The translations under genes were made by a program, and so were the position numbers. Of a stretch of DNA of 64,000 bases, positions 37,535 through 47,017 are shown piece after piece. This DNA is from Pseudodesulfovibrio portus (GTDB lineage: Bacteria; Desulfobacterota; Desulfovibrionia; Desulfovibrionales; Desulfovibrionaceae). The notes beneath the pieces were generated by a model. The model saw nothing but the letters and a program-made list of their open reading frames with translations, ran no database searches and was not told where the DNA came from. How positions within the stretch are numbered: position 1 is the first letter of the stretch; each line of letters starts with the position of its first letter. The stretch is taken from assembly GCF_026000375.1 (NCBI RefSeq), contig NZ_AP026708.1, positions 3,136,001-3,200,000 on the forward strand, in the 5' to 3' direction.

Positions 37535-39175
37535 ATGATGAATAAGTTCCCGATTGCCCTCTCCTGCCTGATTTTATTGTTGCTGTGTGCGTGCGTCAGC
37601 AAGACGATCGATTATAATCTTCCGAAAGAAGCTCCGACTGTTAAGAAGACGGATTATTCAGATGCATTGCGCAAGCTCGGCAGAATGACACGGGTATTCA
37701 ATTCCCCGAAGATCAAAATCCAGACCGTTGGCGTGGTCGATGACACCGGAGCAGCCCAGGCCACTGGCGGCGAGATCCCGTACGATATCACGGAGATGAT
37801 CAAAAGTGCGGTGAATTCCATTGGTGGAAGCGTCGTTTTCATTCCCTATGACCCCCACTATCTTTCCAACATGTACAAGCTGAAGTACACGACGCTTCAG
37901 AACAAGGTAAAACCCGACATCCTTATTTCAGGGGGCATAACCGAGTTTGATCGCTCGCTGGTGGCAACCGGAGATTCCTATGATTTCGGCGGCGAGTTCG
38001 GCATGGGCTCCAATGCGCCGTCCGGAGATCTTAATTTTCAAGATCGGAATTCTATATCCAGTGTTACGCTGGACCTGAACCTGGTCGACATCGAAAGCAT
38101 GGCCATGGTTCCTAGGATGCAGGCTGTCAATTCCGTGCGTGTTTACAAAGGAGCGCGTGATACGGAAATTGGATTTTCGATTCTTGGAGTGACTTTCGGG
38201 GTGAAAGGTAGCGTCAAGAAGATTCAGGGACGCCATGCAGCCGTCAGGACACTCGTGGAATTGAGCATCCTGGAGGTCGTGGGCAAATATCTCGGTCTTC
38301 CTTACTGGAAGTGTCTGGATGCGGGTTCGGCCAAGCCTGACCCGGTGGTCCTGGAAACCATCAAGGATCGATACTATTTTGCTTCCAAGCAAGAAAAGAT
38401 CAGCATGGTCCAGAATCTGCTGCGTATATACGGGTATCCGGTCAGGCAGAATGGTGTGTTGGACAAGACAACCGTATCCGCGCTTAAGGACTGCAAGGCG
38501 AAGTATACCATTTCCGGGAACAAGCTTGATGAAAAGTTTTACGAGCAGCTGTTCATCAATGCACCGGCGATAACGGGACGGGCAGCGGGACCGGCGGCCG
38601 TAGAGATCAAGTCCGGCAAGAACACGGAGCAGTCTTCTGCTGCATCCCGACCAGAGCGACCGGCCACAACGGTGGCGACAAGCACTGTTGAAGTTCAGAA
38701 ACATGTCCAGGCGTCTTCCGGTACGGGCAAGAAGCTCAAGGTGGATGTGTGGACGGACAAGCGCGAATACACCGAAGGCGACAATATTGTTATCAATATT
38801 AAAGGGAACACTGATTTCTTCGCCAAGGTCGTGTACGAAACCGCAAGCGGTGATCTCGTTCAGTTGCTCCCCAACATGTACAGGCAGGTTTCCTATTTCA
38901 AAGGAGGCCGGGTGTATTCCATACCGGATACCGGTGACAAGTTTGAAATGGAAATCGCTCCTCCGTTCGGGAATGAGAAGATCATTGTATACGCCAGTCA
39001 GCAACCGCTTGGCGGCGTGAAGCTGAAAGGCACCGAAAGCGGAATGGGGGTGTTCAAAGGTCAAAAACAGGAGCTTGATGCCCGTGTGCGTGGGATCAAG
39101 GTCGGCAGTAAGACTGGCTCCAACACAGCGACCACAGTTGTCGAATCGTCATGGAGCATCAATACGGTTAGGTGA
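37535..39175 (+). CDS. CsgG-like outer-membrane lipoprotein with DUF4384 domain
   Basis: A 546-residue lipoprotein; lipobox LLLLCAC puts the lipid-bearing Cys near residue 18. ATG 37535 is chosen for spacing to AGGTG. Residues about 55-265 resemble CsgG/HfaB: IKIQTVGVVDDTGA, KPDILISGGITEFDRS, TLDLNLVDIESMAMVPRMQA and VELSILEVVGKYLGLPYW. A peptidoglycan-binding-like segment follows (VQNLLRIYGYPVRQNGVLDK), then a low-complexity linker and a C-terminal DUF4384 domain (KVDVWTDKREYTEGDNIVIN, LLPNMYRQVSYFKGG). CsgG forms the export pore for curli subunits. Here it sits just after two small repeat proteins, the position expected for such a pore. Confidence 0.75.
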   Translation: MMNKFPIALSCLILLLLCACVSKTIDYNLPKEAPTVKKTDYSDALRKLGRMTRVFNSPKIKIQTVGVVDDTGAAQATGGEIPYDITEMIKSAVNSIGGSVVFIPYDPHYLSNMYKLKYTTLQNKVKPDILISGGITEFDRSLVATGDSYDFGGEFGMGSNAPSGDLNFQDRNSISSVTLDLNLVDIESMAMVPRMQAVNSVRVYKGARDTEIGFSILGVTFGVKGSVKKIQGRHAAVRTLVELSILEVVGKYLGLPYWKCLDAGSAKPDPVVLETIKDRYYFASKQEKISMVQNLLRIYGYPVRQNGVLDKTTVSALKDCKAKYTISGNKLDEKFYEQLFINAPAITGRAAGPAAVEIKSGKNTEQSSAASRPERPATTVATSTVEVQKHVQASSGTGKKLKVDVWTDKREYTEGDNIVINIKGNTDFFAKVVYETASGDLVQLLPNMYRQVSYFKGGRVYSIPDTGDKFEMEIAPPFGNEKIIVYASQQPLGGVKLKGTESGMGVFKGQKQELDARVRGIKVGSKTGSNTATTVVESSWSINTVR

Positions 39176-39227
39176 TTCCCCTAATTGCGGCGAGTGCGGC
39201 GGGTCAATTCAAGAACATGAGGTTGTC

Positions 39228-40406
39228 ATGAGGATGGTGTCCGTGAAAGTTTCCCGTGTGGCTGGCGTGTCGTTTGCCGTTGCATTTCTGTTGCTGACGT
39301 CGACGCTTTGTCTTGCCCAGTCTGGGGGCGACGTTGTCGGCGCATTCCTCCAGGCCGCCGGACAGAAAGAGTCTCGCGGTGATTTTGACGGGGCGTTGGT
39401 CTTGTATGAGAAAGCCCGCGCCTTCAAGCCTGCTGATCCACAGGTGCTGAACGGCCTTGGTCGTACCTATCTTGCCAAGAGGAACTACGAAAAAGCGCTC
39501 AGCTTCTTCAGAGAGTCAGTTGCAAAGAACAAGGACAACGTTGCCGGGTATTGCAACTTGGCGCAGTTGTTCGAGGCAACGCAGCGGTATGATGACGCAA
39601 TGTCCTTTTATAAGGCCGCTCTCGCTATCGCGCCTCACGACCCCAGAGTACTCAATCGCGTGGGGCTGCTGTGCATCAAACGCAATCGCCCTCACGAGGC
39701 CATGGATTTCTTCAATCTCGCGATAAAGAGCGATCCCAAAGCCTACTACGTATACATGAATAGAGCCAGGCTCCTGATAGGGATGCGATCTTTCAAGGGG
39801 GCTATCGTCAATCTCGACTATCTAATTACTCAGGGCCGCAGGAGTGCCGATGTTTATTTCTCGTTGGGCGTTTGTTTCAACGGACTTGGCAAGCCTGAGA
39901 TGGCGCTCAAGTTGTTGGCGGAAGCCGAAAAATTGGGCAGACCGAGCCATGTGATCTGGGGCGAAATGGGGCGGGCTTATTTGCAATTGCCCGATCCGGA
40001 AGGCGCGCGCAACGCAAAGAGAATGTATATACGTGCTCTGCAAGAAAAGCGGCTGGCCACGTATCATGCAAATCTGGGATCGGCGTTGTTGCGGCTCGAT
40101 GAAAATGGCCAGGCCACTCGACAATTCGAGAAGGCCCTGCAGCTTGATTCGGCGAACGGCATGAATGTCAATAACTTGGCCACGGCCTATTTCAAGAGCG
40201 GTGAAAAAGAGAGGGCGTTGGCGATCCTTGACCAGGGTTTGAGGGCGTCGCCGTCCCTGATGACCATGCATTACAACAAGGCAATGATTCTTAAGGAAAT
40301 GGGGCGGGCCCAGGAAGCTGCAGCGATATTTGTCGACTTGGCGAAGCAGCGGAACTCAAAAAGCATCGCAGAGCTGGCAGAGCTCCAGCTGCAAAAGGCG
40401 GAATAG
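39228..40406 (+). CDS. Exported TPR-repeat protein
   Basis: A 392-residue protein. ATG 39228 follows TGAGGTTGTC; the frame is open further back but only through the intergenic gap. A signal peptide (to about residue 33, CLAQ) is followed by about nine TPR units covering nearly the whole mature chain (GALVLYEKARAFKPADPQVL, NYEKALSFFRESVAKNKDNV, YDDAMSFYKAALAIAPHDPR). TPR solenoids bind partner proteins; in secretion loci they often organise the periplasmic side. It lies 52 bases after the CsgG-like gene and 12 before the next repeat protein. Confidence 0.85.
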   Translation: MRMVSVKVSRVAGVSFAVAFLLLTSTLCLAQSGGDVVGAFLQAAGQKESRGDFDGALVLYEKARAFKPADPQVLNGLGRTYLAKRNYEKALSFFRESVAKNKDNVAGYCNLAQLFEATQRYDDAMSFYKAALAIAPHDPRVLNRVGLLCIKRNRPHEAMDFFNLAIKSDPKAYYVYMNRARLLIGMRSFKGAIVNLDYLITQGRRSADVYFSLGVCFNGLGKPEMALKLLAEAEKLGRPSHVIWGEMGRAYLQLPDPEGARNAKRMYIRALQEKRLATYHANLGSALLRLDENGQATRQFEKALQLDSANGMNVNNLATAYFKSGEKERALAILDQGLRASPSLMTMHYNKAMILKEMGRAQEAAAIFVDLAKQRNSKSIAELAELQLQKAE

Positions 40407-40418
40407 GAGGGGGGAGCA

Positions 40419-41624
40419 ATGAGTATGTCCTATCGGTTGTTCTTCGCTCTGCTGGTTAGTTTGTTGTTTGTACTTCCGGCACAAGCGGGCCTGGATGAAG
40501 ATATTCACGACTACACCCAGCAGTTTATCCGGCAGGATCCTGCCATGGATGACCTCGAATTCAGCGTTGGCACCGATGATGCGAATATGTGGGGCCAGGC
40601 CGGGATAACCTATGCAGGAATGGGGGCATATGACTTTGACATGCCTTTTGTGACCCATTCCCCCTATGGCGAGCACTACTTTGAATCTCCGTTCGGCGAT
40701 AGCAAGACGGTACAAGGCATGCGGACTGACTGGGCGTTGAGCTTCGACACCTTTAAAGCCGGGGGAGAGGTTGAGTTTGGTGCCGAGCTGATGGGAGTTG
40801 AGGGCGAGTTGGAATTAAAGGGGGCTGAGCGAGTCGGTTTTGTTGAGGCAGAAAGCCGTCAGACGGTAGGCTTCACTGAGGATGGACAGTTCGTCGTCGC
40901 AACCGAGGTGGGGGCCGGTGCCGGCCTCATTGCCCTCGAAGGCCAGGCGGTGTCCTCGTTGAATTTGGGAGATCTTATCGAGATCGAGTTGCTTGCCAAG
41001 AAGGGAACCGGGCTACTTGAGGATTCTGTCGGAGGGTCTTTGTATTTTGAAGGCGGAAGGGACAAGACGGCCTTGGCTATCGGATATTCACTGCCGGTCA
41101 AGATACTTGGCGATCTTGCCGCCGGAGGCTCTGCCGCTACCGGAGTGGGGGCCCCCTTGGCGCCGGTCGTGAAATTCGCTGTGGATACTCTAGGAAGCGG
41201 GACGTACGGCATTTCCATAGACACATCCGGCTTGAACGCAGCCATCGACACCAAATATACGGCATTGATCGATACCTTGGATCCCCATGGGGACAGGAAT
41301 CTTGATCCGATTCTCCAACAAGTTTTCAAAACAGCCCCGGTGGGTGTGGCCACTCCCCAGCACCTTGGCAACATGGGAGGGCAGGGCATCAACACCGGAG
41401 ATATCCTCATTGATTCCACTGCGGAGGACATCAGCACAAAAGCGGACAGTTTCAATGCAGAAGCCGAAACCAACGTTCATAGCGTGATCGGCAATGGTGG
41501 CGGCTCGACCGACGATATAATAATCGAAGGCGAAACCGAAGATATCACCAACATGTCGGACTCGGCAGGCGAGAGCGAAGTCAATGTAGGCTCCGTGAAA
41601 CTTGGCGATGAGTCTGATGATTAA
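40419..41624 (+). CDS. Large exported protein ending in two copies of the repeat module (repeat protein C)
   Basis: A 401-residue protein with AGGAGGGGGG upstream and a signal peptide (to about residue 23, AQAG). The central 250 residues are Gly/Ala/Val-rich with amphipathic strands (GGEVEFGAELMGVEGELELK, VVATEVGAGAGLIALEGQAV), suggesting a beta-rich surface or barrel structure. Its last 75 residues are two modules of the family seen in repeat protein A: TGDILIDSTAEDISTKADSF with NAEAETNVHSV, and DDIIIEGETEDITNMSD with SEVNVGSVKLGD. The shared C-terminal module suggests a common export or assembly signal. Confidence 0.78.
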   Translation: MSMSYRLFFALLVSLLFVLPAQAGLDEDIHDYTQQFIRQDPAMDDLEFSVGTDDANMWGQAGITYAGMGAYDFDMPFVTHSPYGEHYFESPFGDSKTVQGMRTDWALSFDTFKAGGEVEFGAELMGVEGELELKGAERVGFVEAESRQTVGFTEDGQFVVATEVGAGAGLIALEGQAVSSLNLGDLIEIELLAKKGTGLLEDSVGGSLYFEGGRDKTALAIGYSLPVKILGDLAAGGSAATGVGAPLAPVVKFAVDTLGSGTYGISIDTSGLNAAIDTKYTALIDTLDPHGDRNLDPILQQVFKTAPVGVATPQHLGNMGGQGINTGDILIDSTAEDISTKADSFNAEAETNVHSVIGNGGGSTDDIIIEGETEDITNMSDSAGESEVNVGSVKLGDESDD

Positions 41625-41734
41625 CGAGGGTGATGAGTATTCTGTGCCGATAGTGGAACCGGTTTTCGTGGAGTCTTGATTGGGGACGGTCGGAAAGTCG
41701 TACTTTCCGAGTTTTTTGAATAACGGAGGCAGAG

Positions 41735-42271
41735 ATGCGAGTGAGGATGGTAGGTGTTTTGTTTTTTTTTCTGGCACTGGGAATTGGAAGTGCTTTTGGG
41801 GATGATCAGGGCGTATTTCTTGATAAAGAGCCGACAAAGGAGGATCTGGTCAAGGCCCTTTCCGTCAGTCCCGCAATCAAGACGCGAGGTATCAAAATCG
41901 GATCATCCAAGACGCCCGTTTCTACTCCTCCCAAGGTGTTGTTGAACATTCAGTTCAAGTATGACTCCGCTGAACTTACGGACAAAGCCGTTGCGACTTT
42001 GACGACCGTTGGGCAGGCCATATCCGAATCATCGCTGCGGCATTTCACCTTCAGAATCGTGGGGCATACCGATGCAGCCGGGCCAGCCGGATATAATTTG
42101 AACCTGTCGCTGAAGCGTGCGCAGGCTGTCCGGAATTTCCTTGCATCGGAATTCGACCTGAGTGACAACATGTTCGAGGTCGACGGGATGGGCGAGAGAA
42201 AACTCCTGAGACCGGCAGCCCCACTCGATTCACGCAATAGAAGGGTTGAGATCGCTAACATTGGCCCTTAG
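41735..42271 (+). CDS. OmpA-family peptidoglycan-binding protein
   Basis: A 178-residue exported protein. The signal peptide (to about residue 22, SAFG-D) is followed by an unstructured stretch and a C-terminal OmpA-like domain: LNIQFKYDSAELTDKAVATL, then FRIVGHTDAAGPAGYNLNLS and the terminal DSRNRRVEI. The peptidoglycan-contact Asp and Arg positions are present. There is no beta-barrel, so it is a free periplasmic or surface-linked anchor. It is the last co-directional gene of the envelope locus, 110 bases after repeat protein C and just before a terminator. Confidence 0.88.
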   Translation: MRVRMVGVLFFFLALGIGSAFGDDQGVFLDKEPTKEDLVKALSVSPAIKTRGIKIGSSKTPVSTPPKVLLNIQFKYDSAELTDKAVATLTTVGQAISESSLRHFTFRIVGHTDAAGPAGYNLNLSLKRAQAVRNFLASEFDLSDNMFEVDGMGERKLLRPAAPLDSRNRRVEIANIGP

Positions 42272-42282
42272 GCAGAGGCAGT

Positions 42283-42324
42283 AAACAGGCCCAAGCGGGA
42301 TGGACTCTCCGCTTAGGCCTGTTT
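42283..42324. terminator. Bidirectional terminator between convergent genes
   Basis: AAACAGGCCCAAGCGG (42283-42298) pairs with CCGCTTAGGCCTGTTT (42309-42324). One arm starts in A3, the other ends in T3, so it can serve both the OmpA-like gene and the convergent lipoprotein gene. Confidence 0.75.
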
Positions 42325-42348
42325 GATTCGTCCAGAGAAAGCTGAATG

Positions 42349-42924
42349 TTAATTCTTGGTTATTTCAATGGCTTCGGATGCCTTGATGATGAATCTTTCA
42401 GCCCGTTCCGGGTAAAGACCATAGAAACCTTCAATGTCGTTGACGGTGCCGCACTCCGAGGGGGACAGGGAGCTGTTATCGAGATAAATTGCCAGCAACA
42501 TCTTGTCGTTGAATTCAATGGCGTTGACCAACCCCAAGGCACATCCTCCCTGGCTTCTGTCAATGTAAGGGAAGTTTCGGATGTCCAAGCCTGTGGTTTG
42601 GATTTTCAAGGCTTTGACCAGATTCGGGTCCTGTGCCTGGGTGTACATGGATGTCTCCATGAACTGCTGGGTATCAGTTACGCCAACCAAGATATAATCT
42701 TTACCTTTCTCGTAAACGAATGCTTTCATTCGGATGCCGTTTATGGGTCTATCGATTTTGCCCAGAAAACGAGCTCCCTTGGTAATGGTAGTCAGTTCCT
42801 GCTGCATTTCGTTGTCTTTCAGGACCACCTTGTTGCCGTATTGCGAAGTGGAGTAGCGGGATACACAGGCGGTCAAAAGAAATAATAATGTAATGGTGCA
42901 TGTAATCTTCAAAGCGCGGATCAT
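42349..42924 (-). CDS. Lipoprotein of unknown function
   Basis: A 191-residue lipoprotein with lipobox LLTAC (Cys at about residue 20) and a short signal helix (IRALKITCTITLLFL). The mature part has mixed alpha/beta character (NEMQQELTTITKGARFLGKI, FVYEKGKDYILVGVTDTQQF) and no known domain. Two cysteines in GGCALG and SECGTVND could form a disulphide. It is the only gene of the 35-46 kb locus on the minus strand and is divergent from the WD40/caspase gene, with about 77 bases between the two starts, which may hold promoters for both. Confidence 0.75.
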   Translation of the reverse strand: MIRALKITCTITLLFLLTACVSRYSTSQYGNKVVLKDNEMQQELTTITKGARFLGKIDRPINGIRMKAFVYEKGKDYILVGVTDTQQFMETSMYTQAQDPNLVKALKIQTTGLDIRNFPYIDRSQGGCALGLVNAIEFNDKMLLAIYLDNSSLSPSECGTVNDIEGFYGLYPERAERFIIKASEAIEITKN

Positions 42925-43001
42925 TCATCTCTCCTTGGTGTAAAAGTTGGTATGGCAATTTCTAGCTGTTCTCCACTAATTCAAAATGGTAGTTTTTGAC
43001 A

Positions 43002-45872
43002 ATGAAAAAAAAATGGTATTGGAATAAAATTATTGTCTTTCTTTTGCTGTGTACGTTCTTTCAACCCAATCTGGCCATTGGTTTGGATGTGGCGGCCCTT
43101 TATAACGGGAAGTCATCAGTAAAGTTGATCACCCGACTGAATACTCCCATGCATAACGGGATGCTGACCGGAGGCGGAGCGAGTGATAATTTGCGATATT
43201 TTGTGTCAACATCCGCAGACCGGACCTGCAAAGCGTGGGAGGTGAGCACGGGCAAGCTCTTAGCAACTTTCAGGGTGGAGATGGATTCTGAGGTACTCGG
43301 CACGCTCATCAACCCTGCAATAACGAACGATGGTGATCTTGTTGCCGCCCCGCATTTGTCTCCTGTCAACGGGAAGCAATTCGTCTATCTGTTTTCAGTC
43401 GAAACAGGCAGGATGATTGGCTCTGTCAGTTTGCCTTTTTTCATGTCTGGAACATCATTCCCAATGCCTTTCTGTGCATTTTCGCCCGATGGGGAAGTGC
43501 TTGCTTTTGCTACCTCCCGTACAATGGCTTTAATAGATATGAAGACGCTCAAAGTTATGAAGCGGGTGCTTCTTCCTGGCTTGATCGAGGGGGTGCATTA
43601 TGCAGAAAATGGAAACCTGTTGGCGCACCATAATAAAGGGTTCGTCGTCTTGGATAAAGATCTTAACGAGTTGTTTTCCTCCCATGACAAGTTGGATCTT
43701 AGAAGGGCCTGTTTTTCCCCCGATGGAAGCAAGGTCGCGTGGGTCGGCGGGCGAGAAGACAGCCTCCTGCATCTTGTCGAAGTCAACAACGGCAGGTTGA
43801 AGGATTTGCATATTCCCAGTGGGTTGCATCGAAAACGCTTGTCGTGGGGGCAGGAAGACACATTGCCGACAATCTATGCTTTGAAGTATGACGTCATACA
43901 GATTCTTCAAGGTCAGAAGCAGTATACCATAGATCGGCTTAATACAAATGACCATGCGCTGGAGGCCGCGTATTGCCTGGAGGGTGACAACCACCTGGTC
44001 GTCACCCCGAATGGTTTCTCCCTCATCCATGAGAAGTCGTCGGCTGTTTACGAAAGAACGGTACCTGCGCTTACTTTGTATACAGAGGATTACAAGAAGA
44101 ATGTGCTGTTTGCCGTTAAAAACGATGGGTCCGTTTTTTTCCTTGAGGACGTCAATGGGCAAGGCCTCATTGTTGACATGGTCAGTGACACTGTTGCTGT
44201 GGCGAAAACAGCGCCTTCCGGATTCCAGAAACCAATTCGAGTTCTGAACTCCTCCACTGTTGAAATCCCCGGGGGGCAAAGCCGTAATCCTGTGATTAAC
44301 GGAAAGCGTGTGCGGTTCCCCCTCAATAACCCAGCTACATGTTATACTATTATGCCCAATGGCGATGTCGCCTTTGGATCTTTCTTTTTTCTTGCCGGCT
44401 ATTCATCTGATGGGACGATCAAGTGGGTAGATATAACGTTTGCCCCAACCTTGGCAGTGGTTCCTATTGATGAGGGCAGGCGGATAGTTTCCCTTTCGGC
44501 TGATGGCACTGTCCGTTGGCATGACGGAACAAACGGGGAAACGCTGTTGGCGAGTTATGTCCACCCTGACCTTAAGCGGAGGGTGACGTGGACTCCGGAA
44601 GGTTTTTTTGATCATTCTGCAGGGGGAGAATCTCTCGTCGGGTTCCACCATAACCAAGGGGCAGGGCGACAGGCTCGATTTTACAGCATAGAACGGTTTT
44701 ACGAGAACCTGTATCGTCCTGACCTGGTCCGGGCTCGGTTGTTGGGCAAGAGTGAAGACGGGATTATCAAGGCCCGTAAAGAGGTTGGAGAGATATTGGA
44801 CATGCTTGAAAAGGGGCTTCCTCCGGAGGTCAGTGCGAGTTGTGTTGTTCGGGATGGCGTCTTGAACGTAGATGTGTCGATAGAGGACGGAGGGAGTGGA
44901 GTTGGGCCGGTTTCCTATTTTTTGAACGGGGTCAAGGTGGCTGAAGACGCACCTCCGGCAGTTTCGCCTGTCAAAGGCAAACGATACGCATTGACGAAAC
45001 AACTGGTCACAGCCCCGGGAGAGAACGTGATTGAAGTACGAAGTGAGTCGCCTTTGAGTCACATTGAGTCGAACACGGCCCGGGTGGTCCTGACCAATAC
45101 TTTTGCTGCCGAGCGAAAGAAGACGCTCTATGTGTTGGCTGTCGGTATTGATAAATACGCGGCAAAAGAGTTCGTGTTGAACAATGCCGTAAATGACGTT
45201 CGGTATTTCTCAAGTACAATAAGTGAAATCGCACATAAAAGATTTGCCGATGTCATCGTAGAAACCGTAGAGAATTCACAGGCGACTACAGCGAATGTTT
45301 TGAAGGCCATCAGTTCTGTCGGCGGAAGGACCTCGCCGGATGATTGTTTTGTCCTTTATCTGAGTGGTCACGGGTTAACAGTTGATAACACATATTATTT
45401 TCTGCCGAGTGAGCTGCAGGGATTCACTAAGGAGTCTGTTGCCCTGAATGCCATTTCGCAACAGGCACTCAACAAAGCCTTGTTGTCGGTTGCTGCGCAG
45501 GAAAGCCTGATAATCTTGGACACCTGTCAGTCCGGCTCATTCGCCTTTTCTAGCCCTCTTGGACTGGATATGAAGGCAGCAACAGGACGTTTGAACAGGG
45601 CGACAGGGCGAGCGGTTTTAACAGCAGCAACTGCTTCTGGTGATGCGTTGGAAGGATTCAAGGGGCATGGGTTGTTTACATACGTCCTTGTCGATGGCCT
45701 TCAGGGGAAAGCGGATGCCGCATTTGAGGACGAGTCCGTAAGTCTTGTGGAGTTGGGCGATTACATCTTGAACAATGTTCCGACTCTCAGTTCTGAAGTA
45801 TGGGGAGTGACCCAAAGGCCCATTTTCTACCACAAGGGGAATGACTTTACGTTGACAAGTACGGAAAGATAG
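43002..45872 (+). CDS. Large exported protein: WD40-like repeats plus caspase-like protease domain
   Basis: A 956-residue protein. ATG 43002 is used (TTG 42996 is possible). After a signal-type hydrophobic segment (about residues 9-29), residues about 45-560 form a beta-propeller with WD40-like repeats (YFVSTSADRTCKAWEVSTGK, RACFSPDGSKVAWVGG, IVSLSADGTVRWHDGTNGE). A linker with a beta-sandwich (KVAEDAPPAVSPVKGK) leads to a C-terminal caspase fold (about 705-940): LYVLAVGIDKYAAKEFVLNN, His790 in LYLSGHGLT and Cys842 in LILDTCQSGSF. The dyad is intact. It probably acts as a second protease of the envelope locus, its propeller binding partners. Confidence 0.88.
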   Translation: MKKKWYWNKIIVFLLLCTFFQPNLAIGLDVAALYNGKSSVKLITRLNTPMHNGMLTGGGASDNLRYFVSTSADRTCKAWEVSTGKLLATFRVEMDSEVLGTLINPAITNDGDLVAAPHLSPVNGKQFVYLFSVETGRMIGSVSLPFFMSGTSFPMPFCAFSPDGEVLAFATSRTMALIDMKTLKVMKRVLLPGLIEGVHYAENGNLLAHHNKGFVVLDKDLNELFSSHDKLDLRRACFSPDGSKVAWVGGREDSLLHLVEVNNGRLKDLHIPSGLHRKRLSWGQEDTLPTIYALKYDVIQILQGQKQYTIDRLNTNDHALEAAYCLEGDNHLVVTPNGFSLIHEKSSAVYERTVPALTLYTEDYKKNVLFAVKNDGSVFFLEDVNGQGLIVDMVSDTVAVAKTAPSGFQKPIRVLNSSTVEIPGGQSRNPVINGKRVRFPLNNPATCYTIMPNGDVAFGSFFFLAGYSSDGTIKWVDITFAPTLAVVPIDEGRRIVSLSADGTVRWHDGTNGETLLASYVHPDLKRRVTWTPEGFFDHSAGGESLVGFHHNQGAGRQARFYSIERFYENLYRPDLVRARLLGKSEDGIIKARKEVGEILDMLEKGLPPEVSASCVVRDGVLNVDVSIEDGGSGVGPVSYFLNGVKVAEDAPPAVSPVKGKRYALTKQLVTAPGENVIEVRSESPLSHIESNTARVVLTNTFAAERKKTLYVLAVGIDKYAAKEFVLNNAVNDVRYFSSTISEIAHKRFADVIVETVENSQATTANVLKAISSVGGRTSPDDCFVLYLSGHGLTVDNTYYFLPSELQGFTKESVALNAISQQALNKALLSVAAQESLIILDTCQSGSFAFSSPLGLDMKAATGRLNRATGRAVLTAATASGDALEGFKGHGLFTYVLVDGLQGKADAAFEDESVSLVELGDYILNNVPTLSSEVWGVTQRPIFYHKGNDFTLTSTER

Positions 45873-46126
45873 CTGTTGCGGCGACGCTGATTCCATTTTA
45901 ATCGGTGGCCCGTATTTCGGGGGAAAGTGCACCTTCATGCTTTATTCTGGACAGTTAGGATATCTTCATTGGTCTGTATCGGTCTGATTTTGAGAATAGG
46001 GGGGGCAACCTCTGAAGAAATGCTCACATTTGGGACTTTCCCCTATTGATGTTTGTATGGATTCGTGGTGCAAGATTTTTGATTGAACAAGATCATATTC
46101 ACGACAACTTTTGCCTTGGACAAAAA

Positions 46127-46744
46127 ATGAAACGCACCGTCTCAACCACATTGTTCTGTTTATTTCTTCTCGCATCATTCGCCATCCCGGCACAGGCCGC
46201 TCAATTCACATATGACTTTCTTTTCAATGGCGATGGCAGTTGGTCCACCCTCAATAGTTCCGGAAGAGACGTATACACCGATGTGGCTGTGACTTTTGGC
46301 TTTGATACTGCCACCTCTATTGGGTCCGATCCGACCAGCAAAGGTGATTCTTTTGTTTTTAACCTGGCAGACATCACGCTCAAAATGAACGGCAGGTCAT
46401 GGACTGAACTCGCCCCATTTAGAATCGCGACGGAAGTGTTCGTTTACATGACCGATGGTGTGCTAGAAAAAATGTGGCTTTCCTTCGCTAATAACTTTGG
46501 AAGCCCTTTTAGGGGGTATGAGCAGGAGGCCTATTTATATGCAGAATTATTCGATGTCGGGTCGTTCCGCGTATCCGGAGACTTTCGGGATGAGGAGTGG
46601 GCGAATTGGGAATCGACCAAAAGCGATGAAGCCCGCATCAGTGGAATCCTGACCACGGCTCCCACACCCATTCCCGGCGCTATTTGGCTGCTCGGTTCCG
46701 GGTTGGTAGGCCTTGTCGGCCTTCGTCGCAGGATGAAAAAGTAA
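46127..46744 (+). CDS. Exported protein with VPLPA-CTERM-type signal (substrate 4)
   Basis: A 205-residue secreted protein. ATG 46127 (MKRTVSTTLFCLFLLASFA) begins a clear signal peptide; no good ribosome site is seen, and an upstream ATG at 46046 would put 27 non-signal residues in front. The mature part is beta-rich (TYDFLFNGDGSWSTLNSSG, DVAVTFGFDTATSIG). It ends TPIPGAIWLLGSGL, a membrane segment and LRRRMKK. It is expected to be processed by XrtD 20 kb away. It stands alone with its own terminator. Confidence 0.8.
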   Translation: MKRTVSTTLFCLFLLASFAIPAQAAQFTYDFLFNGDGSWSTLNSSGRDVYTDVAVTFGFDTATSIGSDPTSKGDSFVFNLADITLKMNGRSWTELAPFRIATEVFVYMTDGVLEKMWLSFANNFGSPFRGYEQEAYLYAELFDVGSFRVSGDFRDEEWANWESTKSDEARISGILTTAPTPIPGAIWLLGSGLVGLVGLRRRMKK

Positions 46745-46766
46745 CAACCGACTGTTTGAAAAAATG

Positions 46767-46800
46767 AAGACCGGTAGCTTATGGCTATCGGTCTTTTTTT
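46767..46800 (+). terminator. Rho-independent terminator of substrate 4
   Basis: AAGACCGGTAGC (46767-46778) pairs with GCTATCGGTCTT (46784-46795), with one G-T pair, followed by a T run. Confidence 0.9.
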
Positions 46801-47017
46801 GCGGAGGTATGCTCATTTGATGAACGAGGCGTTGAGGCGTGGCGCTGATGTGGCCGGAGAGGTCTTCGAAGGGGAGTAGGTCAGCCAGAGACTGAAGACG
46901 AATACAGTTGGATAGTCTCCTTCCTTAATGAGACGCCGTGCAGCGGAAAGGATTTGCAGGGTGTCGTATTTCCAGGCCGCGAGATTCTGGCGATGATTGA
47001 TCGGGCGGGATAGACCG

